Assembly (NCBI GenBank): GCA_030146155.1 | Contig: JASLCF010000071.1 | Coordinates: forward strand, 1-28,950 | Length of the DNA: 28,950 bases | Reading direction: 5' to 3' | From: Savagea sp. | GTDB taxonomy: Bacteria; Bacillota; Bacilli; Bacillales_A; Planococcaceae | Shown: positions 14,621-23,038 of the stretch, one piece after another | Numbering within the stretch: the first letter of the stretch is position 1 | Layout of the letters: each line of letters starts with the position of its first letter | Translations under genes and position numbers: made by a program | The notes under the pieces: generated by a model | Told to the model about the DNA's origin: nothing | The model's input: the letters and a program-made list of their open reading frames with translations, nothing else | Databases searched by the model: none

Positions 14621-16729
14621 TTGTTTCAAACGATTATGAAAGTGTTTGAACGCATGAAGTTTTCGTATTTTATGGGGCTCATGGTGGTGATTTCTACACT
14701 AGGTTTGTTTTTCATCATGGTAGACCGTGTACAAGAAGAGAGCTATGAATTAGCTGAATTTCAAATTTCTCCAAAAACTGTACGGGCAACGAAAACTGTA
14801 GAAGATACGTATCGTACTGAACTTGAAAAGGAAAGAGTAGCGGCTGAAGTCACTCCTTCTTATCAATATTCAGAAGAAATAGCTAGTAATCGACAGGCAC
14901 TGACTAACTCGTTTTTTACTTATTTCATTGATGCTAAAAGGGAAAATGAAAAAGCTGAAGAGCCCTTAAGTAATCAAGATTTAGCGAAAGAAATCAAGGG
15001 TAAAATTTCAAAGTTAGAAGAAGAACAAGGATTTAAATTAGAGGAAAGAGAAGTCTATGCACTCACACAATTATCTGTAGATGAGTTGCAAAAACTATCT
15101 TCTGAATTACAACTTGCGGTTGGGGAAGCGCTGAAAGAACCGATTGAAAAAGAACAAGTTGAAGCTGTCAAATCGAAATTAGTGCAAGTAATCGAACGAG
15201 ATGCAGCCCTATCAACTTCAGTAAAAAATGCATTAATAACCTTTGCACGAACGTTAATTGTTGAAAATCGAACGGTTAATGAGGAATTGACGCAAGCTCG
15301 CATTGAAAAAGAAAAAGAAGCGGTAGAACCTGTTCGAATATTACAAGGTCAGGTGATTGTGCGAGAAGGTCAAGTCATTGATTCTGAAGTTTATAGGCAA
15401 TTAGAAGTGACAGGCTTAATTAAAGATCAGCAATCGATTCGACCTGCCATCGGTTTATTTATCTATCTGCTAATCATTGCAGGATTTTTATACATGCATT
15501 TTACCTTTTCTAAAGAAAGTGATGTTGTTAAAAAGAAATATGTATTAATGACTTATGTTGTATTTTTCTTGTTAGTTGGTGGAATGAGGCTTTTAGGTAT
15601 GATTGATCAAGAATTCGATGTACAATTATCTTTCTTGATTCCTACTGCATTGGCACCGATGATCATGCGTCTGCTAACGAATGAAAGATTAGCCGTAATG
15701 ATGACAGTCATTACAGCAGGTACAGCAGGGATTTTATTGCAAGAAGGTTATGCAGCTATTCTTCAGATGGAAACCACGCTGTATGTGTTATTTGGAGGGC
15801 TTGTAAGCATTTATTTGTTGGGTAGTGATGGAAGGCGTTCCAATATTTTAAAAACAAGTGGTATGGTTGCATTGACGAATATGGGTTTTATTGCTTTTTA
15901 TTTGTTGATGACGCAATCTTCGTACTCATGGAAAGAACTTTTGTTTTATTTTAGTGCAGCAGTTGTGTCTGGTTTATTATCAGGTGCAATGACAATCGGT
16001 ATTTTACCTTTTTTAGAGTCCGTGTTTTCTATTCTATCGGATATGAAATTGGTTGAGTTATCTAATCCTAATCATCCTCTTCTGAAAAAAATCTTAATGG
16101 AGACGCCTGGTACTTATCACCACAGCGTCATGGTGGCCAATTTAGCAGATGCTGCTTGTGAATCGGTAGGGGCCAACGGGTTATTAGCGAGAGTCGGTAG
16201 TTACTATCATGATATTGGAAAAACGGTGCGTCCTAATTATTTTATTGAAAATCAACACAGTGGTGTCAATCCACATGATTCATTGACGCCAGAAGAAAGT
16301 AAGTCAATCATTATTGCTCATGCCACAGATGGGGCTCGCATTTTAAGAGAGTATAAGATGCCTAAGGAAATTGTTGATATTGCAGAACAGCATCACGGGA
16401 CTAGTTTTTTACAGTTCTTTTATCATAAAGCGAAAGAACAAAACCCTGATGTAACAGAGGATGAATTTAGATACCCAGGTCCTAAACCTCAAACGAAAGA
16501 GATTGCCATTATCATGATCGCAGATAGTACAGAAGCGGCTGTTCGATCGATGAAAGAACCTACGCCTGAGAAAATTGCGAAACTTGTTCATTCTATTATC
16601 CAAGGTAAATTGAATGATGGTCAGTTTGACGCTTGTTCAATTTCCGTACGAGAATTGAAGAAAGTAGAAGCTGTGATTTGTGAAACACTAAACGGGATGT
16701 TCCATAACCGCATTGAATATCCTTCTTAA
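14621..16729 (+). CDS. pgpH: Cyclic di-AMP phosphodiesterase PgpH (7TMR-HD, YqfF)
   Basis: A 702-residue membrane receptor-like phosphodiesterase. It has an N-terminal membrane anchor (about 15-34), an extracellular 7TM-HD domain (about 45-270), a cluster of seven membrane segments (about 275-472), and a cytoplasmic HD domain with YHHSV (499-503) and the catalytic pair H530-D531 in SYYHDIGK, plus HHGTS (591-595) and ADSTEAA. The family hydrolyses c-di-AMP to pApA, setting potassium uptake and wall homeostasis. The start is TTG 14621 after AGGAGGGGG; a GTG-free alternative is ATG 14636. It begins 12 bases after phoH, and its last codons overlap the ybeY upstream frame. Confidence 0.95.
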   Translation: MFQTIMKVFERMKFSYFMGLMVVISTLGLFFIMVDRVQEESYELAEFQISPKTVRATKTVEDTYRTELEKERVAAEVTPSYQYSEEIASNRQALTNSFFTYFIDAKRENEKAEEPLSNQDLAKEIKGKISKLEEEQGFKLEEREVYALTQLSVDELQKLSSELQLAVGEALKEPIEKEQVEAVKSKLVQVIERDAALSTSVKNALITFARTLIVENRTVNEELTQARIEKEKEAVEPVRILQGQVIVREGQVIDSEVYRQLEVTGLIKDQQSIRPAIGLFIYLLIIAGFLYMHFTFSKESDVVKKKYVLMTYVVFFLLVGGMRLLGMIDQEFDVQLSFLIPTALAPMIMRLLTNERLAVMMTVITAGTAGILLQEGYAAILQMETTLYVLFGGLVSIYLLGSDGRRSNILKTSGMVALTNMGFIAFYLLMTQSSYSWKELLFYFSAAVVSGLLSGAMTIGILPFLESVFSILSDMKLVELSNPNHPLLKKILMETPGTYHHSVMVANLADAACESVGANGLLARVGSYYHDIGKTVRPNYFIENQHSGVNPHDSLTPEESKSIIIAHATDGARILREYKMPKEIVDIAEQHHGTSFLQFFYHKAKEQNPDVTEDEFRYPGPKPQTKEIAIIMIADSTEAAVRSMKEPTPEKIAKLVHSIIQGKLNDGQFDACSISVRELKKVEAVICETLNGMFHNRIEYPS

Positions 16730-16748
16730 AAAGAAAGAGGTGAATGCT

Positions 16749-17216
16749 TTGCACATTGATTTTATTGATGAGCAAATGCTAGTAACAGAGGAACAACAAT
16801 TATTTATTGAAGAATTGCTTCAGTTTGCAGCGCGTGAAGAACAATTAGATGAGCATGTAGAATTAAGTATTTCATTTGTCTCTGATGATGAAATCCAAAA
16901 AATGAACCAAGAATATCGGGGAATCGATGCACCTACAGACGTCATTTCTTTTGCGTTAGAAGATGAAGCAGAGGGAGAAATTGCCTTTGAACGAATATGT
17001 GGCATGCCTGTTTTACTAGGTGATTTGATTATTTCAATGGATACGATGAAAAAACAAGCAGTCGAATATGGCCATAGTGAAGCTAGAGAATTAGGCTTTT
17101 TAGCATTGCATGGTTTCTTACACCTTCTAGGCTACGATCATATGAATGAAACAGATGAAAAGAAAATGTTTGGACGACAAGATGAACTCTTAGCAGCATT
17201 TGGCCTAAAGAGGTGA
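16749..17216 (+). CDS. ybeY: Endoribonuclease YbeY (rRNA maturation)
   Basis: The 155-residue protein carries the zinc-binding signature HGFLHLLGYDH (121-131; ligands H121, H125, H131) and NQEYRGIDAPTDVISFAL, both diagnostic of YbeY. It takes part in 16S rRNA 3'-end processing and late 70S quality control. The start is inferred as TTG 16749, six bases after AGAGGTG (16736-16742), giving MHIDFIDE, which fits the family N-terminus; the upstream in-frame TTG at 16713 lies inside pgpH and ahead of that site. It lies between pgpH and dgkA, with a four-base gap to dgkA. Confidence 0.94.
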   Translation: MHIDFIDEQMLVTEEQQLFIEELLQFAAREEQLDEHVELSISFVSDDEIQKMNQEYRGIDAPTDVISFALEDEAEGEIAFERICGMPVLLGDLIISMDTMKKQAVEYGHSEARELGFLALHGFLHLLGYDHMNETDEKKMFGRQDELLAAFGLKR

Positions 17217-17220
17217 TCAA

Positions 17221-17571
17221 ATGAAACGTGAAATGGCCTCTTTTGGTTTTGCGATTGAAGGAATATGGCATGGTTTAAAAACGGAGAAGCATTTGCGATT
17301 TCATATTGTAGCAGGATTCGTTGCAACTCTTTTAGGTTTGATGAGTCAGCTCTCCCGAATCGAATGGATGATATTAACTTTACTGATTGCAGGAATGCTT
17401 GCATTAGAAGTAATGAACGCTGCAATTGAACGTGTCGTTGATTTAGTGACGGAAGACTATGCTTTACTTGCCAAACAAGCGAAAGATTTAGCGGCTGGAG
17501 CTGTCCTCATCTATGCTCTTAGTAGTCTTATTATTGGCGCCTTATTATTTATACCAAAATGGATCAGTTAG
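17221..17571 (+). CDS. dgkA: Undecaprenol/diacylglycerol kinase (DgkA family)
   Basis: The 116-residue integral membrane protein has the DgkA fold: an amphipathic N-terminal helix (ASFGFAIEGIWHGLKTEKHLRFH) and three membrane spans (about 32-46, 50-66, 93-111), with the catalytic-site motif EVMNAAIERVVDLV (60-73). In Gram-positive bacteria this enzyme phosphorylates undecaprenol, recycling the lipid carrier of wall synthesis. It starts at ATG 17221 with AGAGGTGAT inside the ybeY end, and its stop is directly ahead of cdd, so it is translationally coupled on both sides. Confidence 0.95.
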   Translation: MKREMASFGFAIEGIWHGLKTEKHLRFHIVAGFVATLLGLMSQLSRIEWMILTLLIAGMLALEVMNAAIERVVDLVTEDYALLAKQAKDLAAGAVLIYALSSLIIGALLFIPKWIS

Positions 17572-17581
17572 GATGAAATAC

Positions 17582-17974
17582 ATGGAAGAACTAATTAAAA
17601 AAGCAAGAGAAGCACGTGAAAAAGCATATGTTCCTTATTCGAAGTTTAAAGTAGGGGCTGCGATTCGAACAGCAGATGGTAAGATTTATGGAGGATGTAA
17701 TATTGAAAATTCCTCTTATCCTTTGACGAACTGTGCAGAGCGAACAGCGATTTTTAAAGCTGTGTCAGAAGGAGATTGCTCAATCACTGAAATTGCAGTC
17801 ATTGGACAAACTAAAGGACCGATTTCACCCTGTGGCGCTTGTCGTCAAGTCATGGCAGAATTTTGTGAACCGACCACTCCTGTTCATTTAACAAATTTAG
17901 ACGGTCAAACGGTCACAACAACAGTAGCAGAGTTGTTGCCAGGTGCATTTACAAAGGAGGATTTACATGGCTAA
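17582..17974 (+). CDS. cdd: Cytidine deaminase
   Basis: This 130-residue homotetrameric-type cytidine deaminase has NCAERTAIFKA (50-60; zinc ligand C51, proton shuttle E53) and PCGACRQV (83-90; ligands C84 and C87). It converts cytidine and deoxycytidine to uridine and deoxyuridine in salvage. I prefer ATG 17582, eight bases after AGGA at the dgkA stop, giving MEELIKKARE; ATG 17573 (three residues longer) has no clear ribosome binding site. The 3' end overlaps era by eight bases. Its product deoxyuridine can feed the pathway that includes DeoC, encoded at 9224. Confidence 0.96.
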   Translation: MEELIKKAREAREKAYVPYSKFKVGAAIRTADGKIYGGCNIENSSYPLTNCAERTAIFKAVSEGDCSITEIAVIGQTKGPISPCGACRQVMAEFCEPTTPVHLTNLDGQTVTTTVAELLPGAFTKEDLHG

Positions 17975-18872
17975 CCAAACCTATCGATCAGGATTTGTCT
18001 CCATTGTTGGGAGACCGAATGTAGGAAAATCAACATTTTTAAATCATGTCGTCGGCCAAAAAATTGCGATTATGAGTGATAAACCGCAGACGACTCGAAA
18101 TAAAGTACAGGGAGTAGTCACAAGTAATGATGCACAAATCGTATTTATCGACACACCAGGTATTCATAAACCTAAACATGCATTAGGAGACTTTATGGTG
18201 AAGGTTGCAAAACAATCGATTCCTAATGTTGACCTTGTCTTGTTTATGGTGAATGCGAACGAAAAACTCGGACCGGGTGACCGCTTCATTATGGATATTT
18301 TAAAGAGAACAGATCAACCTGTCTTTTTAGTGATTAATAAAATTGATTTAATTCACCCAGATGAGTTACTGCCGATTATTGATGGGTACACGCAAGAGTT
18401 TGACTTCAAAGAAATTATTCCAATTTCTGCATTGCAAGGCAATAATGTCAATCGCTTGATGGAAGTTATCCAAAGTTATTTGCCAGAAGGTCCACAATAT
18501 TATCCGGATGATCAAGTGACTGATCACCCTGAACGTTTTATTATTGCAGAATTTATTCGTGAAAAAGTTTTGCATCATACGCGTGAAGAGATACCTCACT
18601 CAGTGGCCGTTTTAATTGAAAAAATTGAACGTAAACCAGATGAAAAAGTGCATATTATGGCTTCTATTATTGTGGAACGGAATTCGCAAAAAGGCATGAT
18701 TATTGGTAAACAGGGGCAAATGTTGAAGAGAATCGGAACAGAAGCTAGGAAAGATATTGAACAATTATTAGGTTCTAAAGTCTTTTTAGAAATTTGGGTA
18801 AAAGTTCAAAAAGATTGGCGTAATCGTTCAGTACACTTAAGAGAATTAGGCTATCGAGAAGACGAATATTAA
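17967..18872 (+). CDS. era: GTPase Era (30S assembly)
   Basis: The 301-residue protein has a Ras-like GTPase domain with G1 GRPNVGKS (about 14-21), G3 DTPGIH and G4 NKID, followed by a C-terminal KH domain with the RNA-binding turn GMIIGKQGQMLKRIG. Era binds the 3' end of 16S rRNA and checks 30S maturation, in line with YbeY encoded upstream. The ATG at 17967 has AAAGGAGG eight bases upstream, inside the cdd 3' end. The spacing to recO is short, and the small gene yqzL found there in Bacillus is missing. Confidence 0.97.
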   Translation: MANQTYRSGFVSIVGRPNVGKSTFLNHVVGQKIAIMSDKPQTTRNKVQGVVTSNDAQIVFIDTPGIHKPKHALGDFMVKVAKQSIPNVDLVLFMVNANEKLGPGDRFIMDILKRTDQPVFLVINKIDLIHPDELLPIIDGYTQEFDFKEIIPISALQGNNVNRLMEVIQSYLPEGPQYYPDDQVTDHPERFIIAEFIREKVLHHTREEIPHSVAVLIEKIERKPDEKVHIMASIIVERNSQKGMIIGKQGQMLKRIGTEARKDIEQLLGSKVFLEIWVKVQKDWRNRSVHLRELGYREDEY

Positions 18873-18891
18873 GAGCGGAGGGTGACAATTG

Positions 18892-19683
18892 ATGAATAAA
18901 TGGGAAGGCATTGTGTTAAAGGCAATTCCCTATGGTGAATCGAATAAAATTGTTACTCTTTTTACACAAGAAGCAGGAAAAGTGTCTGTTATGGCGAGGG
19001 GAGCAAAAAAGCCTGCGAGTCGATTAGCTTCTTTAACGCAACCCTTTTTAGTCGGTCATTTTATGGTTTATGCAAGCGGAAAAGGTATGGGACAGTTGCA
19101 GCAAGGGGAAATGATTGATGGTATGCGGCATTTGCGAAATGATTTAGAAGCTACTGCCTACGCTAGTTTAATCACTGAACTTGTCGATCGTTTGGTTGAG
19201 AATAATGATGTCAGGCATCGAAATGTTTATCCCTTATTATACCAAGCCTTACATGCGATTGATGAAGGGTTCGACCCTGAAGTGATTTCCCTTTTTGTGG
19301 AATGGCAAATGTTACCGATCGCAGGTATTTATCCAACAGTTCAAGGCTGTTCAAATTGTCAAGCTACTGAAGGAGAGTTTGCGTTTTCCTTTCAACAAGT
19401 CGGCTTTCTATGTCACCGTTGCTTTCAAATAGATCCTTATGTGACTCGTTTAACGCCAACACAAGTCCGATTAATCCAAGCATGTATGACTGTTCCTATT
19501 GAACAAGTGGGTGCGATCTCATTAAAAAAACCTACAATTCGTTTTTTACAACAAGTCGTGCGAACGCTTTATGATGAACAAGTCGGTCTTTTTTTAAAAG
19601 CTAGAAAGTTTATTGATCAACTTGAAAGAGATACACTCCTACAACAAATGCTCGTTCAAAATAGAGCACCTGAAGAAGAATAG
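18892..19683 (+). CDS. recO: DNA repair protein RecO
   Basis: The 263-residue protein has an N-terminal OB fold (about 1-80; EGIVLKAIPYGESNKIVTLF, MARGAKKP) and a helical domain with a four-cysteine zinc site, C153-x2-C156 and C174-x2-C177. RecO loads RecA on SSB-coated single-stranded DNA with RecR. GGAGGGTGA (18877-18885) precedes both TTG 18889 and ATG 18892; I chose the ATG. It is the last gene of the phoH operon and is followed by a terminator and by the convergent glyQS gene. Confidence 0.94.
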   Translation: MNKWEGIVLKAIPYGESNKIVTLFTQEAGKVSVMARGAKKPASRLASLTQPFLVGHFMVYASGKGMGQLQQGEMIDGMRHLRNDLEATAYASLITELVDRLVENNDVRHRNVYPLLYQALHAIDEGFDPEVISLFVEWQMLPIAGIYPTVQGCSNCQATEGEFAFSFQQVGFLCHRCFQIDPYVTRLTPTQVRLIQACMTVPIEQVGAISLKKPTIRFLQQVVRTLYDEQVGLFLKARKFIDQLERDTLLQQMLVQNRAPEEE

Positions 19684-19685
19684 AA

Positions 19686-19725
19686 GTTCGTCCATGTGAA
19701 TGAGTTCATATGGATGGGCTTTTTT
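19686..19725 (+). terminator. Terminator of the phoH-recO operon
   Basis: A hairpin with arms 19686-19700 and 19705-19719 (core CCATGTGAA with TTCATATGG, extended by several G-T pairs), loop TGAG, followed by a run of six T (19720-19725). Confidence 0.82.
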
Positions 19726-19739
19726 ATTTGTTTTGACAA

Positions 19740-19772
19740 CATGAAAAGAGATGATGCATGTGCATCATCTCT
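19740..19772 (-). terminator. Terminator of glyQS on the minus strand
   Basis: A near-perfect palindrome with arms AGAGATGATGCA (19747-19758) and TGCATCATCTCT (19761-19772). On the minus strand it is followed by TTTTCAT (19746-19740). It lies 14 bases after the glyQS stop. Confidence 0.75.
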
Positions 19773-19785
19773 CGGTTTTGATGAG

Positions 19786-21165
19786 TTAAAAAATAAGTTG
19801 TTTTTCAATGTAAGCTACCACTTTAGCGATTGGCATACGTACTTGTTCCATTGAATCACGGTGACGTACTGTCACTTGTTGATCCTCTTGTGAATCAAAG
19901 TCGTAGGTGATACAGAATGGTGTACCGATTTCATCTTGACGACGGTATCGTTTACCAATCGATTGTGATTCATCATATTGTGTATTGAAGTATTTCGATA
20001 ATTCAGCATGCACAGCCATTGCATCTTCAGAAAGCTTTTTAGAAAGTGGTAAAACTGCAGCTTTTACTGGAGCTAATGCTGGGTGGAAACGAAGGACATT
20101 TCTTGTTTCCCCATTTTCTAATTCTTCTTCATCAAAAGCATCACATAAAAATGCTAAAGTTAAGCGGTCAGCTCCTAATGATGGCTCGATGCAGTATGGA
20201 ACAAACTTTTCATTCGTGACAGGATCTTGGTAGTGAAAATCCTCGCCTGAGTGTTCCATATGGCGTTTTAAGTCGAAGTCTGTACGGTTTGCAATGCCCC
20301 ATAATTCGCCCCATCCAAATGGGAATTTATACTCGATATCAACTGTTTCTTTAGAGTAGTGAGAAAGTTCGTCTTCATTGTGATCACGCAATCTCATACG
20401 GTCTTCATGCATGTTTAAATCTTTTAAAAATTGGACAGAATAATCTTTCCAATATTCGTACCATTTGCTGTCTTCGCCTGGTTTACAGAAAAATTCTAGT
20501 TCCATTTGTTCGAATTCACGTGTACGGAAAGTAAAGTTTCCTGGTGTGATTTCGTTACGGAATGATTTACCAATCTGTGCAATACCAAATGGCATTTTTT
20601 TACGCATTGAACGCTGCACATTTTTAAAGTTCACGAAAATACCTTGTGCAGTTTCAGGACGTAGATAAATATCATTGGAAGAATCATCCGTTACTCCTTG
20701 TTTTGTTTTAAACATTAAATTGAACTGTCGGATATCTGTATAATCCATTGCGCCACAGCTTGGACATTGAATGTCATGCTCAACAATCAGTTTCTGCATG
20801 TCTTCAAATGGGAGTCCGTCGACAACCATTTCAATTCCTTTTGCATCAAGTGCATCTTCAATTAATTTATCTGCACGATGACGTGTTTTACATTTCTTAC
20901 AGTCAATCATCGGGTCATTAAAATTACCTGTGTGACCTGATGCTTGCCATACTTTAGGATTCATTAAAATCGCTGCATCTAATCCTTCGTTGTATGGAGA
21001 TTGTTGCACAAACTTTTTCCACCAAGCGCGTTTTAAATTATTTTTTAATTCGATACCAAGTGGGCCATAATCCCAAGTGTTCGCTAACCCGCCATAAATT
21101 TCAGAACCCGGAAACACGAATCCTCTTTGTTTTGATAAGTTAACGATTTGATCCATTGTGTACAT
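19786..21165 (-). CDS. glyQS: Glycyl-tRNA synthetase, single-chain (alpha2) type
   Basis: A 459-residue class II synthetase that charges tRNA-Gly in one polypeptide, in contrast to the separate glyQ/glyS subunits of Bacillus. Visible landmarks are FVFPGSEIYGGLANTWDYGP near the N-terminus, metal-site cysteines CKKCKTRH and CPSCG, FNLMFKT, LRPETAQGIFVNF (motif 2 region), and near the end EPSLGADRLTLAFL (motif 3) and the anticodon-binding domain. ATG 21165 lies eight bases after GGAGGG; a longer frame starting at 21216 would run into the T-box terminator. It sits between recO and ccpN, where relatives also carry glycyl-tRNA synthetase, but on the opposite strand. Confidence 0.96.
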   Translation of the reverse strand: MYTMDQIVNLSKQRGFVFPGSEIYGGLANTWDYGPLGIELKNNLKRAWWKKFVQQSPYNEGLDAAILMNPKVWQASGHTGNFNDPMIDCKKCKTRHRADKLIEDALDAKGIEMVVDGLPFEDMQKLIVEHDIQCPSCGAMDYTDIRQFNLMFKTKQGVTDDSSNDIYLRPETAQGIFVNFKNVQRSMRKKMPFGIAQIGKSFRNEITPGNFTFRTREFEQMELEFFCKPGEDSKWYEYWKDYSVQFLKDLNMHEDRMRLRDHNEDELSHYSKETVDIEYKFPFGWGELWGIANRTDFDLKRHMEHSGEDFHYQDPVTNEKFVPYCIEPSLGADRLTLAFLCDAFDEEELENGETRNVLRFHPALAPVKAAVLPLSKKLSEDAMAVHAELSKYFNTQYDESQSIGKRYRRQDEIGTPFCITYDFDSQEDQQVTVRHRDSMEQVRMPIAKVVAYIEKQLIF

Positions 21166-21185
21166 GTGTACATCCCTCCAAATGA

Positions 21186-21390
21186 AATATAAAATAGCAC
21201 CCGTCTCCGGGCACATTAAGCCCGAGGACGAGTGCTATGACCCGCGGTTCCACCTCGATTGGTTATGCCTACACATAACCCTCTTTCGAAACAAGAGCTC
21301 CAGGGTGCCTGTTCATGTCGGTTGCAGTCTTTCACTCTCACTGCTCGCTTAAGGTGACATTACTTTAATCCCTTTCAACACTCTATTCAG
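21186..21390 (-). promoter_or_regulatory. T-box leader controlling glyQS
   Basis: On the minus strand the leader carries a stem I region (about 21360-21290), a stem GGTTATG/CATAACC (about 21281-21261), the T-box sequence AGGTGGAACCGCG (21255-21243), and a terminator with arms AGCACTCGTC... and ...GACGGGTGCT (21236-21196) running into T-rich sequence. In stem I the codon GGC (21309-21307, context AACAGGCACC) is the likely glycine specifier. Uncharged tRNA-Gly binding favours the antiterminator and so expression. This fills the 324-base space between glyQS and ccpN together with two promoters. Confidence 0.95.
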
Positions 21391-21398
21391 TTATTTAT

Positions 21399-21427
21399 AG
21401 CTTAGCATGAAAATAGATTCTTAGCAA
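21399..21427 (-). promoter_or_regulatory. Possible promoter of the glyQS T-box transcript
   Basis: On the minus strand TTGCTA (21427-21422), 17 bases, then TAAGCT (21404-21399) with a TG one base upstream of it. The -10 match is modest. The -35 overlaps that of the divergent ccpN promoter. Confidence 0.4.
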
Positions 21428-21450
21428 TTCATCTGAAAGTAGTCTATAAT
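21421..21450 (+). promoter_or_regulatory. Promoter of ccpN-ppsR
   Basis: A perfect -10 TATAAT (21445-21450) is preceded 18 bases upstream by TTAGCA (21421-21426, four of six matches). It fires away from glyQS, and the two -35 boxes overlap on TTAGCAA. Confidence 0.6.
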
Positions 21451-21489
21451 ATGAAAATGATTACAATTCAAATAGGGCGGTGTTTCTAG

Positions 21490-22119
21490 TTGGAACTAAA
21501 TAAGCGCCAAACTGAAATTTTGGAGATTGTGAAATACAATGGGCCAATAACCGGGGAGCAAATCGCCGAACGTTTGGAACTTGCACGTGCGACGATACGT
21601 CCTGATTTAGCTATTTTGACGATGGCTGGATTTTTGGATGCAAGACCCCGTGTCGGTTATTTTTATTCTGGCAAAAAAGTAGTACAATCTATGGCTGATG
21701 GAATGCTTGATATGAAAGTAAAAGACTTTCAATCCATTCCTGTTGTGGTCAATGAAAATGTGTCAGTGTATGACGCAATTACGCATATGTTTTTAGAAGA
21801 TGTAGGTACACTTTTTGTAGTGGACCAAAAACATCAACTTGCAGGTGTGCTCTCGCGAAAAGATTTATTGCGTTCGAGTATCGGCGGTGGAGATTTACAC
21901 CAAATCCCTGTGAATATTATTATGACGAGGATGCCTAATATTGCCTATTGTCAAAAAAGCGATTCCCTTTTACACGTTGCTCAAATGATGATTACAAAGC
22001 AAATTGATGCCCTCCCAGTCGTAGAAAGAAAAATAGACGGATTAGAAGTAATTGGTCGGATTACAAAAACGAATATTACAGGTGCTTTTGTCGCTTTAGG
22101 CGAAGAGCATGATTTATAA
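21490..22119 (+). CDS. ccpN: Transcriptional repressor CcpN (HTH plus two CBS domains)
   Basis: The 209-residue regulator has an N-terminal helix-turn-helix (about 1-60; TGEQIAERLELARATIRPDL is the recognition region) and two CBS domains (about 75-130 and 140-200) that sense ATP/ADP. CcpN represses gluconeogenic genes (gapB, pckA in Bacillus) on glycolytic carbon, independently of CcpA. Translation probably starts at TTG 21490, about eight bases after AGGGCGGTG; no ATG fits. It is co-transcribed with ppsR 15 bases on, as in Bacillus and Staphylococcus. Confidence 0.94.
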   Translation: MELNKRQTEILEIVKYNGPITGEQIAERLELARATIRPDLAILTMAGFLDARPRVGYFYSGKKVVQSMADGMLDMKVKDFQSIPVVVNENVSVYDAITHMFLEDVGTLFVVDQKHQLAGVLSRKDLLRSSIGGGDLHQIPVNIIMTRMPNIAYCQKSDSLLHVAQMMITKQIDALPVVERKIDGLEVIGRITKTNITGAFVALGEEHDL

Positions 22120-22134
22120 AAAGGAGGCCTAGGA

Positions 22135-22950
22135 ATGACTCCAATGACTATTTTTATTGTTTCTGACTCGATAGGAGAAACAGCTGATTTAGTAACGAAA
22201 GCAGCAGTGAGTCAATTTAGTCATGAAACAGTTTCAATGAAAAGATTTTCAACTGTTGAAAGTGATGATCAACTAGAAGAAATTGCAATTTTGGCTAAGC
22301 GTCAAAAGGCTTTAGTCGTTTATACTTTAGTGAAAGAAGACATGCGTACACAAATGAAGCACTACGCAGAAATCCATCAAGTCGATTCAATCGATTTGTT
22401 GGGTCCTTTAGTTTCAGTCATTGGCTCTAGACTAGAACAACAACCATTGGAAGAGCCTGGATTAGTGCGCCAATTGGACGATGACTATTTCAAGAAAATA
22501 GAAGCCATAGAATTTGCAGTAAAATATGATGATGGTCGAGATCCACGTGGTATTGGTTTGGCTGATATTGTGTTGATCGGTGTATCTAGAACTTCAAAAA
22601 CCCCGTTATCTCAGTATTTAGCTCATCAGCGGTTAAAAGTGGCGAATGTCCCTCTCGTACCCGAAGTCGATCCGCCTGAGGAACTGTATCAAATTGATCC
22701 GAATAAATGTTTTGGGCTGATCATCTCACCAGAAAAATTAAATTGTATTCGCAAAGAGCGTTTGTTATCATTAGGACTTCGCAATGATGCGAATTATGCG
22801 CAAGTCAAGCGGATAGAAGACGAAATTAAGCATTTTAATAAAGTAGTGAGTCGAATTGGTTGTCCAGTCATTAATGTGACCAACCGTGCAGTTGAAGAAA
22901 CTGCAGCAGTCATCTTAGAGAAAATAAATGAACGAACACAGGTAAACTAG
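22135..22950 (+). CDS. ppsR: Bifunctional kinase/pyrophosphorylase regulating PPDK or PEP synthase (DUF299, YqfL)
   Basis: A 271-residue DUF299 protein with the P-loop-like motif IGVSRTSKTPLS (148-159) and an N-terminal SDSIGETAD (10-18). The family uses ADP to inactivate, and phosphate to reactivate, pyruvate phosphate dikinase or PEP synthetase. AAAGGAGG stands seven bases before ATG 22135. The pairing with ccpN suggests joint control of the pyruvate-PEP step during gluconeogenesis. I cannot tell from sequence which target enzyme this strain has. Confidence 0.92.
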   Translation: MTPMTIFIVSDSIGETADLVTKAAVSQFSHETVSMKRFSTVESDDQLEEIAILAKRQKALVVYTLVKEDMRTQMKHYAEIHQVDSIDLLGPLVSVIGSRLEQQPLEEPGLVRQLDDDYFKKIEAIEFAVKYDDGRDPRGIGLADIVLIGVSRTSKTPLSQYLAHQRLKVANVPLVPEVDPPEELYQIDPNKCFGLIISPEKLNCIRKERLLSLGLRNDANYAQVKRIEDEIKHFNKVVSRIGCPVINVTNRAVEETAAVILEKINERTQVN

Positions 22951-22963
22951 CCGGTCGATGGTT

Positions 22964-22999
22964 AGTTTTCCTTTTGTTTCAAATGAAAAAAGGAAAATT
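22964..22999 (+). repeat. AT-rich inverted repeat between ppsR and dnaG
   Basis: TTTTCCTTTT (22966-22975) is complementary to AAAAGGAAAA (22988-22997), with a 12-base loop and outer A-T and G-T pairs. There is no T-run after it, so it is not a standard terminator. It could stabilise mRNA or weakly separate ppsR from dnaG-sigA. I see no convincing promoter in this 88-base gap. Confidence 0.45.
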
Positions 23000-23038
23000 G
23001 CAGTCGATAGCGTATGTGTTAAATGAGAGGTGTTAATG

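Noticed and set aside
21158..21352. Plus-strand open frame across the T-box leader
   Set aside because: The same bases are explained by the T-box RNA on the minus strand; no ribosome binding site on the plus strand.
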